Shown here: one piece after another, positions 1 through 7,945 of the stretch
How the letters are laid out: every line of letters begins with the position of its first letter
Position numbering within the stretch: position 1 is the stretch's first letter
Assembly: GCF_002835995.1 (NCBI RefSeq)
Contig: NZ_PJBZ01000038.1
Coordinates: 26,718-90,717, forward strand
DNA from: Psychromonas sp. Urea-02u-13
GTDB lineage: Bacteria; Pseudomonadota; Gammaproteobacteria; Enterobacterales; Psychromonadaceae
Direction: 5' to 3'
Length of the DNA: 64,000 nucleotides
Made by a program: the position numbers and the translations under genes
The notes under the pieces: model-generated
The model's input: the letters and a program-made list of their open reading frames with translations, nothing else
What the model was told of the DNA's origin: nothing
Databases searched by the model: none

Positions 1-49
1 GAAAATGGTTTATCTCCATTAAAAAAGATTAAACTGTTACACACTCTAA

Positions 50-126
50 GGAGTGGTAGTTCAGTTGGTTAGAATACCGGCCTGTCACGCCGGGGGTCGC
101 GGGTTCGAGTCCCGTCCACTCCGCCA
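50..126 (+). tRNA. tRNA-Asp (anticodon GTC)
   Basis: A 77-nt cloverleaf with CCA encoded. The acceptor arm GGAGTGG (50-56) pairs with CCACTCC (116-122), followed by discriminator G123 and CCA 124-126. The anticodon stem CCGGC/GCCGG (77-81, 89-93) encloses loop CTGTCAC with anticodon GTC at 84-86. The T arm carries GGTTCGAGTCCC. It decodes aspartate codons GAC and GAU. Other tRNA genes may lie upstream, outside the window. The 3' end of this gene is the source of the degenerate copies that follow. Confidence 0.97.
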
Positions 127-153
127 ACAGTGTGAAATAGTAAACATGAAAAT

Positions 154-175
154 AACCGCTTAATTGCGGTTTTTC
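154..175 (+). terminator. Terminator 1 of tRNA-Asp
   Basis: Stem AACCGC/GCGGTT with loop TTAATT (154-171), followed by a T-rich run. It lies 28 nt after the CCA end. Confidence 0.8.
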
Positions 176-309
176 TGTTTTTGTAATTCGACAAATCCTC
201 ACCGTAGAAAAACACTTACATACTCAAAGCAGTGTTATACAGTTATACTCGAAATATTCGAGTCCCACGCTAATGTCCACCAACAGTGTGAAAGAGTAAA
301 TAAGAAAAT

Positions 310-331
310 AACCACTTAATTGTGGTTTTTC
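310..331 (+). terminator. Terminator 2 in the tRNA-tail repeat
   Basis: Stem AACCAC/GTGGTT, loop TTAATT (310-327), then a T run. Relative to copies 1 and 3, one G-C pair has become A-T by two matching changes, so the stem is preserved. Confidence 0.75.
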
Positions 332-466
332 TGTTTTTAGAATTCGATAAATTCCCACCATAGAAAAAATACTTACATACTCAAAGCAGTGTTATACAGT
401 TATACTCGAAATATTCGAGTCCCACGCTAATGTCCGCCAACAGTGTGAAATAGTAAACATGAAAAT

Positions 467-488
467 AACCGCTTAATTGCGGTTTTTC
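467..488 (+). terminator. Terminator 3 in the tRNA-tail repeat
   Basis: Same stem as terminator 1 (AACCGC/GCGGTT, loop TTAATT, 467-484) followed by TTTCTGTTTTT. From here to 781 I see only AT-rich intergenic sequence without clear structure. Confidence 0.75.
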
Positions 489-781
489 TGTTTTTAGAAT
501 TCGATAAATTCTGCATAGAAAGTTATAGCGCTACAAAACCACCTCAGAAAAACATTAATCTCCTATCTATTAACTGCCCTATCTAAACAATAAAATACTT
601 ATAAGTAATTCTCAGTCAATTAATTGCACATAAATCATCGACTCTAAAATTTAATTATCCCTTCCAAATTAACAATGCCTTTACCCCCTCTAAAATTAAT
701 ACTCATATAAATTTCAGACATAAAAAAGACGGTATAAATACCGCCCTACTCATTAATGCTAACCGAATTTATTATAATTTA

Positions 782-1936
782 TTAAGAAAAATCTAAATCA
801 TCAAAACTCATTTTAGGTTCAAGCGTTAAACCGCCTCCCTCTTTTTTAGCATTTTCTTCCATTTGTTCTGCAACGCCACCTTTATGCAATTTAAACTTAA
901 GTGCAATATTAGTCGGTGAATCCGAGTTTTTTGTCGCTTCCTCTTCACTAATACGCCCTTCAATGGCAAGTTCAAACAATGCTCCATCAAAAGTCTGCAT
1001 ACCTAATGACTTAGATTTCTCCATGACATCTTTTAACAAACCAAAATCACCTTTCTTAATCATGTCGCGCACGGTTAATGTGCCCATCATCACTTCGATA
1101 GCGGCACAACGCTTACCATCTAAGGTAGGCACTAAACGCTGAGAAATGAAGGATTTAAGATTATTACCCAGATCGTTTAATAATTGCGGACGACGCTCCT
1201 CAGGGAAAAAGTTAATAATACGGTCTAAGGCTTGGTTGGCATTATTGGCATGTAAAGTTGAGATAGCTAAATGCCCTGTTTCTGCAAATGCTAACGCATG
1301 ATCCATGGTTTCTCGGTCACGTATTTCACCAATCAGAATAACGTCTGGCGCCTGGCGAAGTGTATTTTTTAAAGCAGCGTGAAAACTACGGGTATCAACC
1401 CCTACTTCGCGTTGATTAATAATACTTTTTTTATGTTTATGTACAAATTCAACGGGATCTTCAATGGTAATAATATGACCCGATGCATTTTCGTTACGGT
1501 AATCAATTAATGCAGCCAATGAGGTTGATTTACCCGAGCCTGTTGCACCAATAAATAAGACTAAACCACGTTTTGTCATGATCACATCTTTTAGAATCTC
1601 AGGTAAACGCAAATCAGAAAACTTAGGAATTTCTACTTTAATATTACGTGCAACAATGGAAACTTCATTACGTTGCTTGAATATATTGACACGAAAGCGA
1701 CCTACGTTCGAGATAGAGATAGCGAGATTCATTTCTAATTCATGCTCAAATGTGGCCTTTTGCTCACTATCCATAATTGAATTAGCGATGATAGCCACCT
1801 CACCCGGCTGTAAAACATCATCACTTAAGGTTTTTAAGCTACCTTCAAACTTCGCTGAAGGTGGCGCGCCTGTCGCTAAATAAAGATCAGAACCATCTTT
1901 ACTCGACAAGATATTCAGCATCTGTTCAAATTCCAT
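782..1936 (-). CDS. pilU: PilU-type type IV pilus retraction ATPase
   Basis: A 384-residue cytoplasmic hexameric ATPase of the PilT/GspE family that helps depolymerise type IV pili for twitching motility and DNA uptake. Seen in the sequence: N-terminal PAS-like region opening with GSDLYLATGAPPSAKF, Walker A GATGSGKST at residues 130-138, an Asp box around ITIEDPVEF, Walker B LIGEIRD at 201-207, and the His box STLHANNA near 226. The start motif with the two prolines and the acidic C-terminal tail after about residue 345 fit PilU rather than PilT, which is usually about 345 residues. In related bacteria pilU usually follows pilT; here pilT is not adjacent and the next gene in the same direction is a broken binding protein. 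The ATG is preceded by AGGGAG on the minus strand. Confidence 0.9.
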   Translation of the reverse strand: MEFEQMLNILSSKDGSDLYLATGAPPSAKFEGSLKTLSDDVLQPGEVAIIANSIMDSEQKATFEHELEMNLAISISNVGRFRVNIFKQRNEVSIVARNIKVEIPKFSDLRLPEILKDVIMTKRGLVLFIGATGSGKSTSLAALIDYRNENASGHIITIEDPVEFVHKHKKSIINQREVGVDTRSFHAALKNTLRQAPDVILIGEIRDRETMDHALAFAETGHLAISTLHANNANQALDRIINFFPEERRPQLLNDLGNNLKSFISQRLVPTLDGKRCAAIEVMMGTLTVRDMIKKGDFGLLKDVMEKSKSLGMQTFDGALFELAIEGRISEEEATKNSDSPTNIALKFKLHKGGVAEQMEENAKKEGGGLTLEPKMSFDDLDFS

Positions 1937-2043
1937 CGTTAACTCCCTTAATTCAAATTAAGCTAAAGTATGACATCAACACACTTGCCCAACACAGTGA
2001 TTTTTATCACTTTAATCATATTTTTAATTACGCTTTAAAGATA

Positions 2044-2924
2044 TTACGGCTGAATAGCGACTTTACGTATTAGCTCATCATAATAAATTTTATCCGCCTG
2101 CATTTTAATCTTTGTCGACTCACTCAATAATGGATTATTCAGCTCAACAATAGTTCTATTATGCATATTCAGAAACCGTAATGTTTTCCCAAAATTACTG
2201 CTAAACATCGCTTCATATTCGTCATTATTTTGCAAAATAGCGAGCCCTTTACTGATACGCTCAGCAAGTTCAGGTTTATCCTGATTAACAAAATAATAGA
2301 GTGGTAACGGATAATAAATAATAAGACTATTTTCTATCACTAAGCCTTTATATCCGTGAGTATAAAACTCTTTCACCACTTCATTGGCACCACGAGAAAA
2401 ACAATCAAAACGCCCAGCGGCCAGTAAATCGAACAATAAACTGTATTTTTTTGCCTTCCATAATTTCAAGCCATTGGCTTCCATAATCTCAGTATCAGGC
2501 CAATTCTGGTGCAGCCCAATTTTTAACTTACTGCTTCTCAAGTCCTCTAAACTATAAATATGGTTAAATTTATCTTGGCTATCGGCCTGAATAAGGCAAA
2601 TCCGATAACTCAGCAATGACCCGGTGACGGGGATGCGAATTGGAATCGCGAGTTTTTCTCTTTTTTCATTAGGTGCAAAAACGGCAATATCAATCCTTTT
2701 TGATTGTAATTGCTTGATGACCCTTCCCTGTTCCATTGCTTCTGAGGGGATAAGTTGGTATTCACCATATTCGTCACTGGTTACCTGCAAAGCCCGCTTT
2801 AATAGCTCAGGCACCATCGAATTGGGATGCGTTATAACTGATCCCACACAACAATAGGCTGACTGTTACTCACAGTTGAAAACACAGCTAATAACATGAT
2901 CAAAGATATTCTAAATAAATTCAT
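2044..2924 (-). pseudogene. Frameshifted periplasmic substrate-binding-like protein (SBP_bac_3 type)
   Basis: The long frame 2044-2847 (267 codons, GTG start only) encodes a type 3 solute-binding-like domain: ITHPNS near the start, then IDIAVFAPNEKREK and PIRIPVTGSLLSYRICLI. It has no signal peptide. In another frame an ATG at 2924 with a strong ribosome site (GGGGAGAGG) encodes a 30-residue leader (MNLFRISLIMLLAVFS then TVSNSQPIVVWDQL) that stops at 2832-2834. The leader frame is offset by 2 nt from the main frame, so a one-base indel between about 2834 and 2850 has separated export signal and domain. This is either a real inactivation or a sequencing error. The substrate is unknown; such orphan proteins are often not partners of an ABC transporter, and none is adjacent here. 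Confidence 0.7.
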
Positions 2925-3213
2925 TTCCCTCTCCCCTTTATTATCTTAAATATAGTATCTAGCCCTAAATTTATCTGCATAATAAAAATTGTGTCACTTT
3001 AAATAGAAAAAACCAAAGCTATCTGCATCACATAAATTAAGCATAGATTAATATTTACGACTTCTATCACAAATAAACATCATGAAAACATGATCAAACC
3101 CTCGCTAAATGGCTAACAATTAAACGGATTTAACATAGTATTAACAGCGTCTTTTCAGATATGGACAAAATATTGATGTGAAGTGATACATAACTGATTA
3201 AAAGGGAAATAAA

Positions 3214-3477
3214 ATGAGTTTTGAAAGTAAAGATACAGCTAAAAAATATTGGGACGAGAATATAAAACTCGTTATATCCCTATTAAGTATTTGGGCGGTC
3301 GTTTCATTTGGATGTGGCATCTTATTCGTTGATTATTTAAACGAAATACAGTTTATGGGTTTTAAACTAGGATTCTGGTTTGCTCAGCAAGGCGCGATAT
3401 ACGTGTTTTTAGTGCTGATTGCTGTGTACGTACACAAAGCAAATAAACTTGATGAAAAATATGGCGTTGACGAATAA
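3214..3477 (+). CDS. DUF4212 small subunit of sodium:solute symporter
   Basis: An 87-residue protein with two predicted membrane segments (about residues 19-42 and 52-75) and the motif FWFAQQGAIYVFLVLIAVY typical of DUF4212. These proteins are encoded just upstream of a specific group of large sodium:solute symporters and are taken to be their small subunit. The next gene starts 15 bp downstream and is such a symporter, so the two should be one operon. AAGGGA lies 7 nt before the ATG. The 289 bp upstream of it, toward the broken binding protein, are AT-rich and hold the promoters of both divergent units. Confidence 0.88.
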   Translation: MSFESKDTAKKYWDENIKLVISLLSIWAVVSFGCGILFVDYLNEIQFMGFKLGFWFAQQGAIYVFLVLIAVYVHKANKLDEKYGVDE

Positions 3478-3492
3478 TAGGAAGTAATAAAA

Positions 3493-5211
3493 ATGGATGT
3501 TCAAACATTAACTTATCTGGTTATTGGTATTACCTTTGCGGTATATATCGGTATCGCAATCAAAACACGTGCAGGCTCAACAAAAGAATTTTACGTAGCT
3601 GGCGGTGGTGTTCCACCAATTTTAAACGGTATGGCAACAGCGGCTGACTGGATGTCTGCGGCTTCATTTATATCACTGGCTGGGATCGTTTCCTTTGTTG
3701 GTTATGACGGTAGTGTTTACCTGATGGGCTGGACAGGTGGTTACGTACTACTTGCTCTGTTGATGGTGCCTTACCTACGTAAGTTTGGTAAATTTACAGT
3801 GCCAGATTTCATTGGTGATCGCTATTACTCGCAAACTGCGCGTACTGTGGCCGTCATTTGTGCCATCTTTATCAGCTTTACTTATATTGCTGGTCAGATG
3901 CGTGGAGTAGGTGTTGTATTCTCTCGTTTCCTTGAAGTAGAAGTAGATACGGGCGTTTATATCGGTATGTGTGTGGTATTTTTCTACGCTGTTTTAGGTG
4001 GCATGAAAGGTATTACTTATACACAAGTAGCGCAATACGTCGTGATGATTTTTGCTTTCATGGTACCGGCTATCTTCCTTTCTGTGATGATGACTGGTCA
4101 TGTGTTCCCGCAACTTGGGTTTGGTGCTGAAGTATTAGATGCAACGGGTAATAGCTCCGGTGTTTATCTACTTGATAAGCTAGATGGACTTTCTACAGAA
4201 CTCGGTTTTGCGCAATATACTGAAGGTGCTAAGAGCATGATTGATGTGTTCTTTATCTGTGGTGCGTTGATGTTTGGTACTGCCGGTTTACCCCACGTAA
4301 TTGTTCGTTTCTTCACTGTGCCAAGTGTGAAAGCGTCACGTAGTTCTGCTGGTTGGACATTACTGTTTATCGCAATTATGTACACAACTATTCCAGCACT
4401 TGCTGCTTTCTCTCGTGTGAATATGATTGAATCTATCAATGGTGCAGATGGTAAAGGCATTCCACATGAGCAAGCACCTAACTGGGTTAATAGCTGGGAA
4501 AAAACAGGCTTGATTCAATGGGAAGATAAAAATAGCGATGGCAAAATGCAGTACACTAAAGGTGCTGAAAATGAGATGAAAATCGACCGAGATATCATCG
4601 TATTAGCAACACCAGAGATGGCTAATTTACCAGCATGGGTTATTGCGTTAATGGCAGCCGGTGGTTTAGCTGCAGCGTTATCTACTTCCGCAGGTTTATT
4701 GTTAGTTATTTCAACATCCGTTTCACATGATTTACTGAAAAAGAACCTTATGCCAAATATCTCCGATAAAAAGGAGTTAATGTATGCACGTATCGCATCA
4801 GGCGCAGGTGTTGTCATGGCCGGTTACTTTGGTATTAATCCACCGGGTTTTGTGGCAGCCGTGGTCGCAATAGCCTTTGGTTTAGCAGCTTCTTCATTAT
4901 TCCCTGCAATTACGATGGGTATTTTCTCTAAGAAAATGAATAAAGAAGGCGCAATCGCAGGTATGCTTGCTGGTCTATTATTTACCACTGTTTATATTGC
5001 TTACTTCAAGTTTATAAACCCAAGCGCTAATAACGCTGACAACTGGTTATTCGGTATTTCGCCTGAAGGTATCGGTATGCTAGGTATGTGTATTAACTTT
5101 GCCGTAGCAGCCGCTGTGTGTAAAGTTACCGCAGCAACACCTCAATCGGTTGTTGATATGGTCGAGTCTATCCGTTTCCCTAAAGGAGCGGGTGAAGCAC
5201 AAGATCATTAA
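3493..5211 (+). CDS. Sodium:solute symporter, acetate/short-chain carboxylate type
   Basis: A 572-residue inner-membrane carrier of the SSS family, about 13 membrane segments. It has the family opening with KEFYVAGGGVPPILNG and AADWMSAASFISLAG, and the sodium-site helix GGLAAALSTSAGLLLVISTS. The insertion around residues 325-365 with DKNSDGKMQYTKGAENE is characteristic of the DUF4212-linked group related to ActP. The probable substrate is acetate or a similar carboxylate; this is inferred from the family. AGGAAG precedes the ATG, and the gene ends in a strong stem-loop. The gene next downstream combines cNMP, CBS and nucleotidyltransferase domains, and this association is common in marine gammaproteobacteria. 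Confidence 0.88.
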   Translation: MDVQTLTYLVIGITFAVYIGIAIKTRAGSTKEFYVAGGGVPPILNGMATAADWMSAASFISLAGIVSFVGYDGSVYLMGWTGGYVLLALLMVPYLRKFGKFTVPDFIGDRYYSQTARTVAVICAIFISFTYIAGQMRGVGVVFSRFLEVEVDTGVYIGMCVVFFYAVLGGMKGITYTQVAQYVVMIFAFMVPAIFLSVMMTGHVFPQLGFGAEVLDATGNSSGVYLLDKLDGLSTELGFAQYTEGAKSMIDVFFICGALMFGTAGLPHVIVRFFTVPSVKASRSSAGWTLLFIAIMYTTIPALAAFSRVNMIESINGADGKGIPHEQAPNWVNSWEKTGLIQWEDKNSDGKMQYTKGAENEMKIDRDIIVLATPEMANLPAWVIALMAAGGLAAALSTSAGLLLVISTSVSHDLLKKNLMPNISDKKELMYARIASGAGVVMAGYFGINPPGFVAAVVAIAFGLAASSLFPAITMGIFSKKMNKEGAIAGMLAGLLFTTVYIAYFKFINPSANNADNWLFGISPEGIGMLGMCINFAVAAAVCKVTAATPQSVVDMVESIRFPKGAGEAQDH

Positions 5212-5225
5212 TCGCTAACTGTTAT

Positions 5226-5262
5226 AGCGAACAACTACTCTCAAAGTAGTTGTTCGCTCTTT
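5226..5262 (+). terminator. Terminator after the symporter gene
   Basis: A 14-bp perfect stem AGCGAACAACTACT (5226-5239) with its complement at 5245-5258, loop CTCAA, followed by CTTTC. The T run is short, so read-through into the downstream gene at 5291 is likely. Confidence 0.65.
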
Positions 5263-5290
5263 CATAGACAATTCTATAGGTTACCTTGTA

Positions 5291-7135
5291 ATGGACACAA
5301 CCGAACTTCAACCCGTTAGTAATTTCATCAAAACACTTCCCCCCTTCGACCAATTAACCGACCGACTTATTAACCAATGCTGTAGCGCATTATCTGTGGT
5401 TTATTACAGTAAAAATGAGCTATTAGTGCATGTTGATAATAACCAACCACAACTCTATATCGTGCGCAGTGGGGCCTTTGAAGTAACCACCGAGAAAGGC
5501 GCCTTGATTGACCGTATCAGTGATGGCCAGTTTTTTGGCTTTAGTGGCATGTTATCAGGTGAAAAAGTGGTTAATAAAGTACACATTTTAGAAGACGGAT
5601 TAATCTATCAACTGCCTTTAAAAATCTTTAATCATCTGCGCGCTTCAAGCCAAGTATTTGATCATTTCTTTAATCAAGCTTTTGCTAAACGTTTACGCCA
5701 TCAAGGCGAAATTAAAAGTAGTAAGATTAATAGCAGTCGTATTCATTCGCTCATTTCAGAAAAAATGATTAGCATTAATAGCGACTCATCGATCCAAAAC
5801 GCAGCCAGTTTAATGTCCGAAAAACGCGTTTCATCGTTAATCATTATTGATAATAACCAGCTAACAGGCATTTTAACCGACAGAGATTTACGCAATCGTG
5901 TTCTCGCGAAAGGCTTAACCGGTGATACCTTAATAAAACAGGTTATGACCACCAATCCGGTCACCATTCCTAAAAACGCACTTGTCTTCGAAGCCATGTT
6001 ATTAATGAGTGAAAAAAACATTCACCACTTACCCGTGGTTGAGAATAACTTACCGATATCGATGCTAACCAGTACCGACATCATGCGCAGTCAAAGTTCA
6101 CAGCCTCTACTATTAATCGGACAAATAGACCGTCAAAACAGCATAGAAAATATTGTTAACGTCAGTAAACAACTGCCCTCTTTATTGCAAAACCTGATTG
6201 CAGGCGAAGCCAAAGCGCAAGAAATTGGGCGCATACTCACCTTAGTGACCGACGCATTAACAAAACGTTTAATTTTTATTGCTCAGGAGCAACTCGGTGA
6301 GGCGCCAATGCAATTTTGCTGGTTAGCCTTTGGCTCACAAGCACGCCAAGACCAAGCCGCAGGCGCTGACCAAGATAACGCCTTACTGCTTGAACAAGAA
6401 ACAGATGAAAGTAGTGAACTTTATTTTAAAAAACTCGCAACAATAGTCTGCGCGGGTCTCGATAAATGTGGCTTCCCTTATTGCCCTGGTGACATCATGG
6501 CGACAACCCCTAAATGGCGATGCTCACTTGCTCAATGGCAAACCTACTTTCGCGACTGGATAAGCATGCCACAACCACGTGCATTGCTTAATGCCAGCAT
6601 ATTTTTTGATATGCGCCCTATTTATGGGCAAACAGCCCTCTTTGAACAATTACAAAATGGCGTATTACAACAAACAAAAAACAATGATATTTTTATCGCA
6701 GCTTTAACACGGAATGCAGTGCAACGTGTCGCACCATTAGGTTTCTTTAAAAACTTTGTGATAGAACGAGATGGAAGCGAAGTGAAAGGCATTGATCTTA
6801 AGCACAAAGGACTGGCACTGATTAATGATATTGCACGTATTTATGCATTAGCAAACGGCATTAAAGCCGTTAATAGCCAACAACGCTTAATCGCCCTCAT
6901 CGGTAATACAGGCCTTAACCAGCAAGATATGCATAACTTAATCGATGCGAGTGAGTTTATCGCGCATAAACGCCTTATGAATCAGGGCCTTCAATATGAG
7001 CAAGGCAGTGATTTATCAAACTATCTATTACCCAACAACCTCAGCCCATTAGCAAGGCACCATTTAAAAGATGCATTTAAAGTTGTGCATGATAGCCAAG
7101 CGGGTATAAAGCTTAAATTCTTAAGGCAGTTTTAG
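5291..7135 (+). CDS. cNMP-binding/CBS-pair/DUF294 nucleotidyltransferase-like protein
   Basis: A 614-residue cytoplasmic protein with four parts: a cyclic-nucleotide-binding-like beta barrel (about 20-130), two CBS domains (about 160-275, with SSLIIIDNNQLTGILTDRDL and NIHHLPVVENNLP), a DUF294 nucleotidyltransferase-like domain carrying FGSQARQDQAAGADQDNA near residues 352-369, and a DUF294 C-terminal substrate-binding domain. The GS...D.D arrangement keeps the catalytic acidic pair of GlnD-type nucleotidyltransferases. The family is suspected to modify or regulate acetate/carboxylate uptake because it sits beside these symporters; the real target is unknown. It overlaps the next gene by 1 bp (TAGTG), which indicates translational coupling with the exonuclease. 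Confidence 0.85.
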   Translation: MDTTELQPVSNFIKTLPPFDQLTDRLINQCCSALSVVYYSKNELLVHVDNNQPQLYIVRSGAFEVTTEKGALIDRISDGQFFGFSGMLSGEKVVNKVHILEDGLIYQLPLKIFNHLRASSQVFDHFFNQAFAKRLRHQGEIKSSKINSSRIHSLISEKMISINSDSSIQNAASLMSEKRVSSLIIIDNNQLTGILTDRDLRNRVLAKGLTGDTLIKQVMTTNPVTIPKNALVFEAMLLMSEKNIHHLPVVENNLPISMLTSTDIMRSQSSQPLLLIGQIDRQNSIENIVNVSKQLPSLLQNLIAGEAKAQEIGRILTLVTDALTKRLIFIAQEQLGEAPMQFCWLAFGSQARQDQAAGADQDNALLLEQETDESSELYFKKLATIVCAGLDKCGFPYCPGDIMATTPKWRCSLAQWQTYFRDWISMPQPRALLNASIFFDMRPIYGQTALFEQLQNGVLQQTKNNDIFIAALTRNAVQRVAPLGFFKNFVIERDGSEVKGIDLKHKGLALINDIARIYALANGIKAVNSQQRLIALIGNTGLNQQDMHNLIDASEFIAHKRLMNQGLQYEQGSDLSNYLLPNNLSPLARHHLKDAFKVVHDSQAGIKLKFLRQF

Positions 7136-7815
7136 TGTTACGCCAATATTTTATGAGGGCTTCTTTAGGTTATCAATCTTATCGATGCCCAGATAAGCGC
7201 TTGCGCGCCTACCAGCAAGCTTGTTTAGGATTATTAGCCCTACCGATTAGTGAAGCGCCCCTGCTCGCTTTAGACCTTGAAATGACAGGGCTGGATGCCA
7301 AAAAAGATCAAATCATTAGTATTGGTATTATCCCGGTTATCAAGGGTCGGATAGAACTCAGTAAAGGCCAACATAAACTAATAAAAATTGCCGGCAGTGT
7401 CGGGCAAAGTGCCACGATACATGGCGTTGTAGACAACGACCTAGCGCAAGCGCTGTCATTAAGTGATGCATTAGAGTGGTTATTTAGAGAAGCCACGGGT
7501 AGCTTGTTAGTCGCACACCATGCGCCATTAGATCTCAGTTTTCTAGAGCAGGCCTTGTTAAAAGAAAATTTTAAAAAGTGTCGCTTATTTGCCATTGATA
7601 CCCTGCATATTGAGCACCAACGATTATTACGCAAACAACTCATGATAAAAGAAGGCGAACTAAGATTAACTAACTGCCGTAGACGCTACAACCTGCCCTA
7701 TTACGAAGGCCACAATGCACTTATTGATGCATTAGCCTGTGCAGAGTTATTACTTGCGCAAGTGAGTAAAATGGGGGGATTAAATAAGATTAAAGTATCA
7801 GAGTTATTACGCTAG
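7135..7815 (+). CDS. DnaQ-like 3'-5' exonuclease (DEDDh family)
   Basis: A 226-residue exonuclease of the DnaQ/RNase T fold. Exo I motif LALDLEMTGLD gives the first two acidic residues, the middle motif is VAHHAPLDLSFLEQ, and Exo III is HNALIDALACAELLL with the His and Asp of DEDDh enzymes. It resembles the DNA polymerase III epsilon-like proteins encoded beside DUF294 proteins in many gammaproteobacteria. Its GTG start overlaps the stop codon of the DUF294 gene, and no other start fits better. It is not the replicative epsilon subunit: no polymerase-binding tail or rnhA neighbour is visible. A physiological link between this nuclease and the symporter is inferred only from conserved neighbourhood. 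Confidence 0.85.
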   Translation: MLRQYFMRASLGYQSYRCPDKRLRAYQQACLGLLALPISEAPLLALDLEMTGLDAKKDQIISIGIIPVIKGRIELSKGQHKLIKIAGSVGQSATIHGVVDNDLAQALSLSDALEWLFREATGSLLVAHHAPLDLSFLEQALLKENFKKCRLFAIDTLHIEHQRLLRKQLMIKEGELRLTNCRRRYNLPYYEGHNALIDALACAELLLAQVSKMGGLNKIKVSELLR

Positions 7816-7867
7816 TAAATAAAGGCGTAAATAGAAAAGGTAATAATTGCAGATATAACAGCTAAAA

Positions 7868-7900
7868 AAACGCCAATCTATAAGTGATAGATTGGCGTTT
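7868..7900. terminator. Bidirectional terminator between exonuclease gene and glnS
   Basis: A 13-bp perfect stem AAACGCCAATCTA/TAGATTGGCGTTT with a 7-nt loop, placed between two convergent genes. It has A and T runs on the two sides and can serve both strands. Confidence 0.8.
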
Positions 7901-7945
7901 AAACAGACAATTATGCCCTAGCAATACACATTGCTAAATGCGTAA

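Larger units (their letters stand above)
104..500 (+). repeat. Tandem repeat of tRNA-Asp 3' tail plus terminator (period about 156 bp)
   Basis: The T-arm core TTCGAGTCCC occurs at 104-113 (functional tRNA), 257-266 and 414-423. Each copy is followed by a CCRCCA-like end, the text CAACAGTGTGAAA and a stem-loop terminator. Hairpins start at 154, 310 and 467, spacing 156 and 157 bp. Copies 2 and 3 keep only the tRNA tail, with ACGCTAATGTCC replacing the acceptor sequence, so they are not functional tRNAs. The likely origin is unequal duplication of a tRNA operon tail followed by decay of the tRNA bodies. Confidence 0.9.

Noticed and set aside
257..423. The T-arm-like copies as additional tRNA genes
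   Set aside because: They lack D arm, anticodon arm and 5' acceptor strand; only the 3' tail is present.
1861..2073. Plus-strand frame of 70 codons overlapping the pilU start
   Set aside because: It overlaps pilU antisense, has no ribosome site and no recognisable content.
3040..3090. TCTATCACA as a possible CRP half-site upstream of the symporter
   Set aside because: Only one half matches (the other is TACGA), which is too weak to report as a site.
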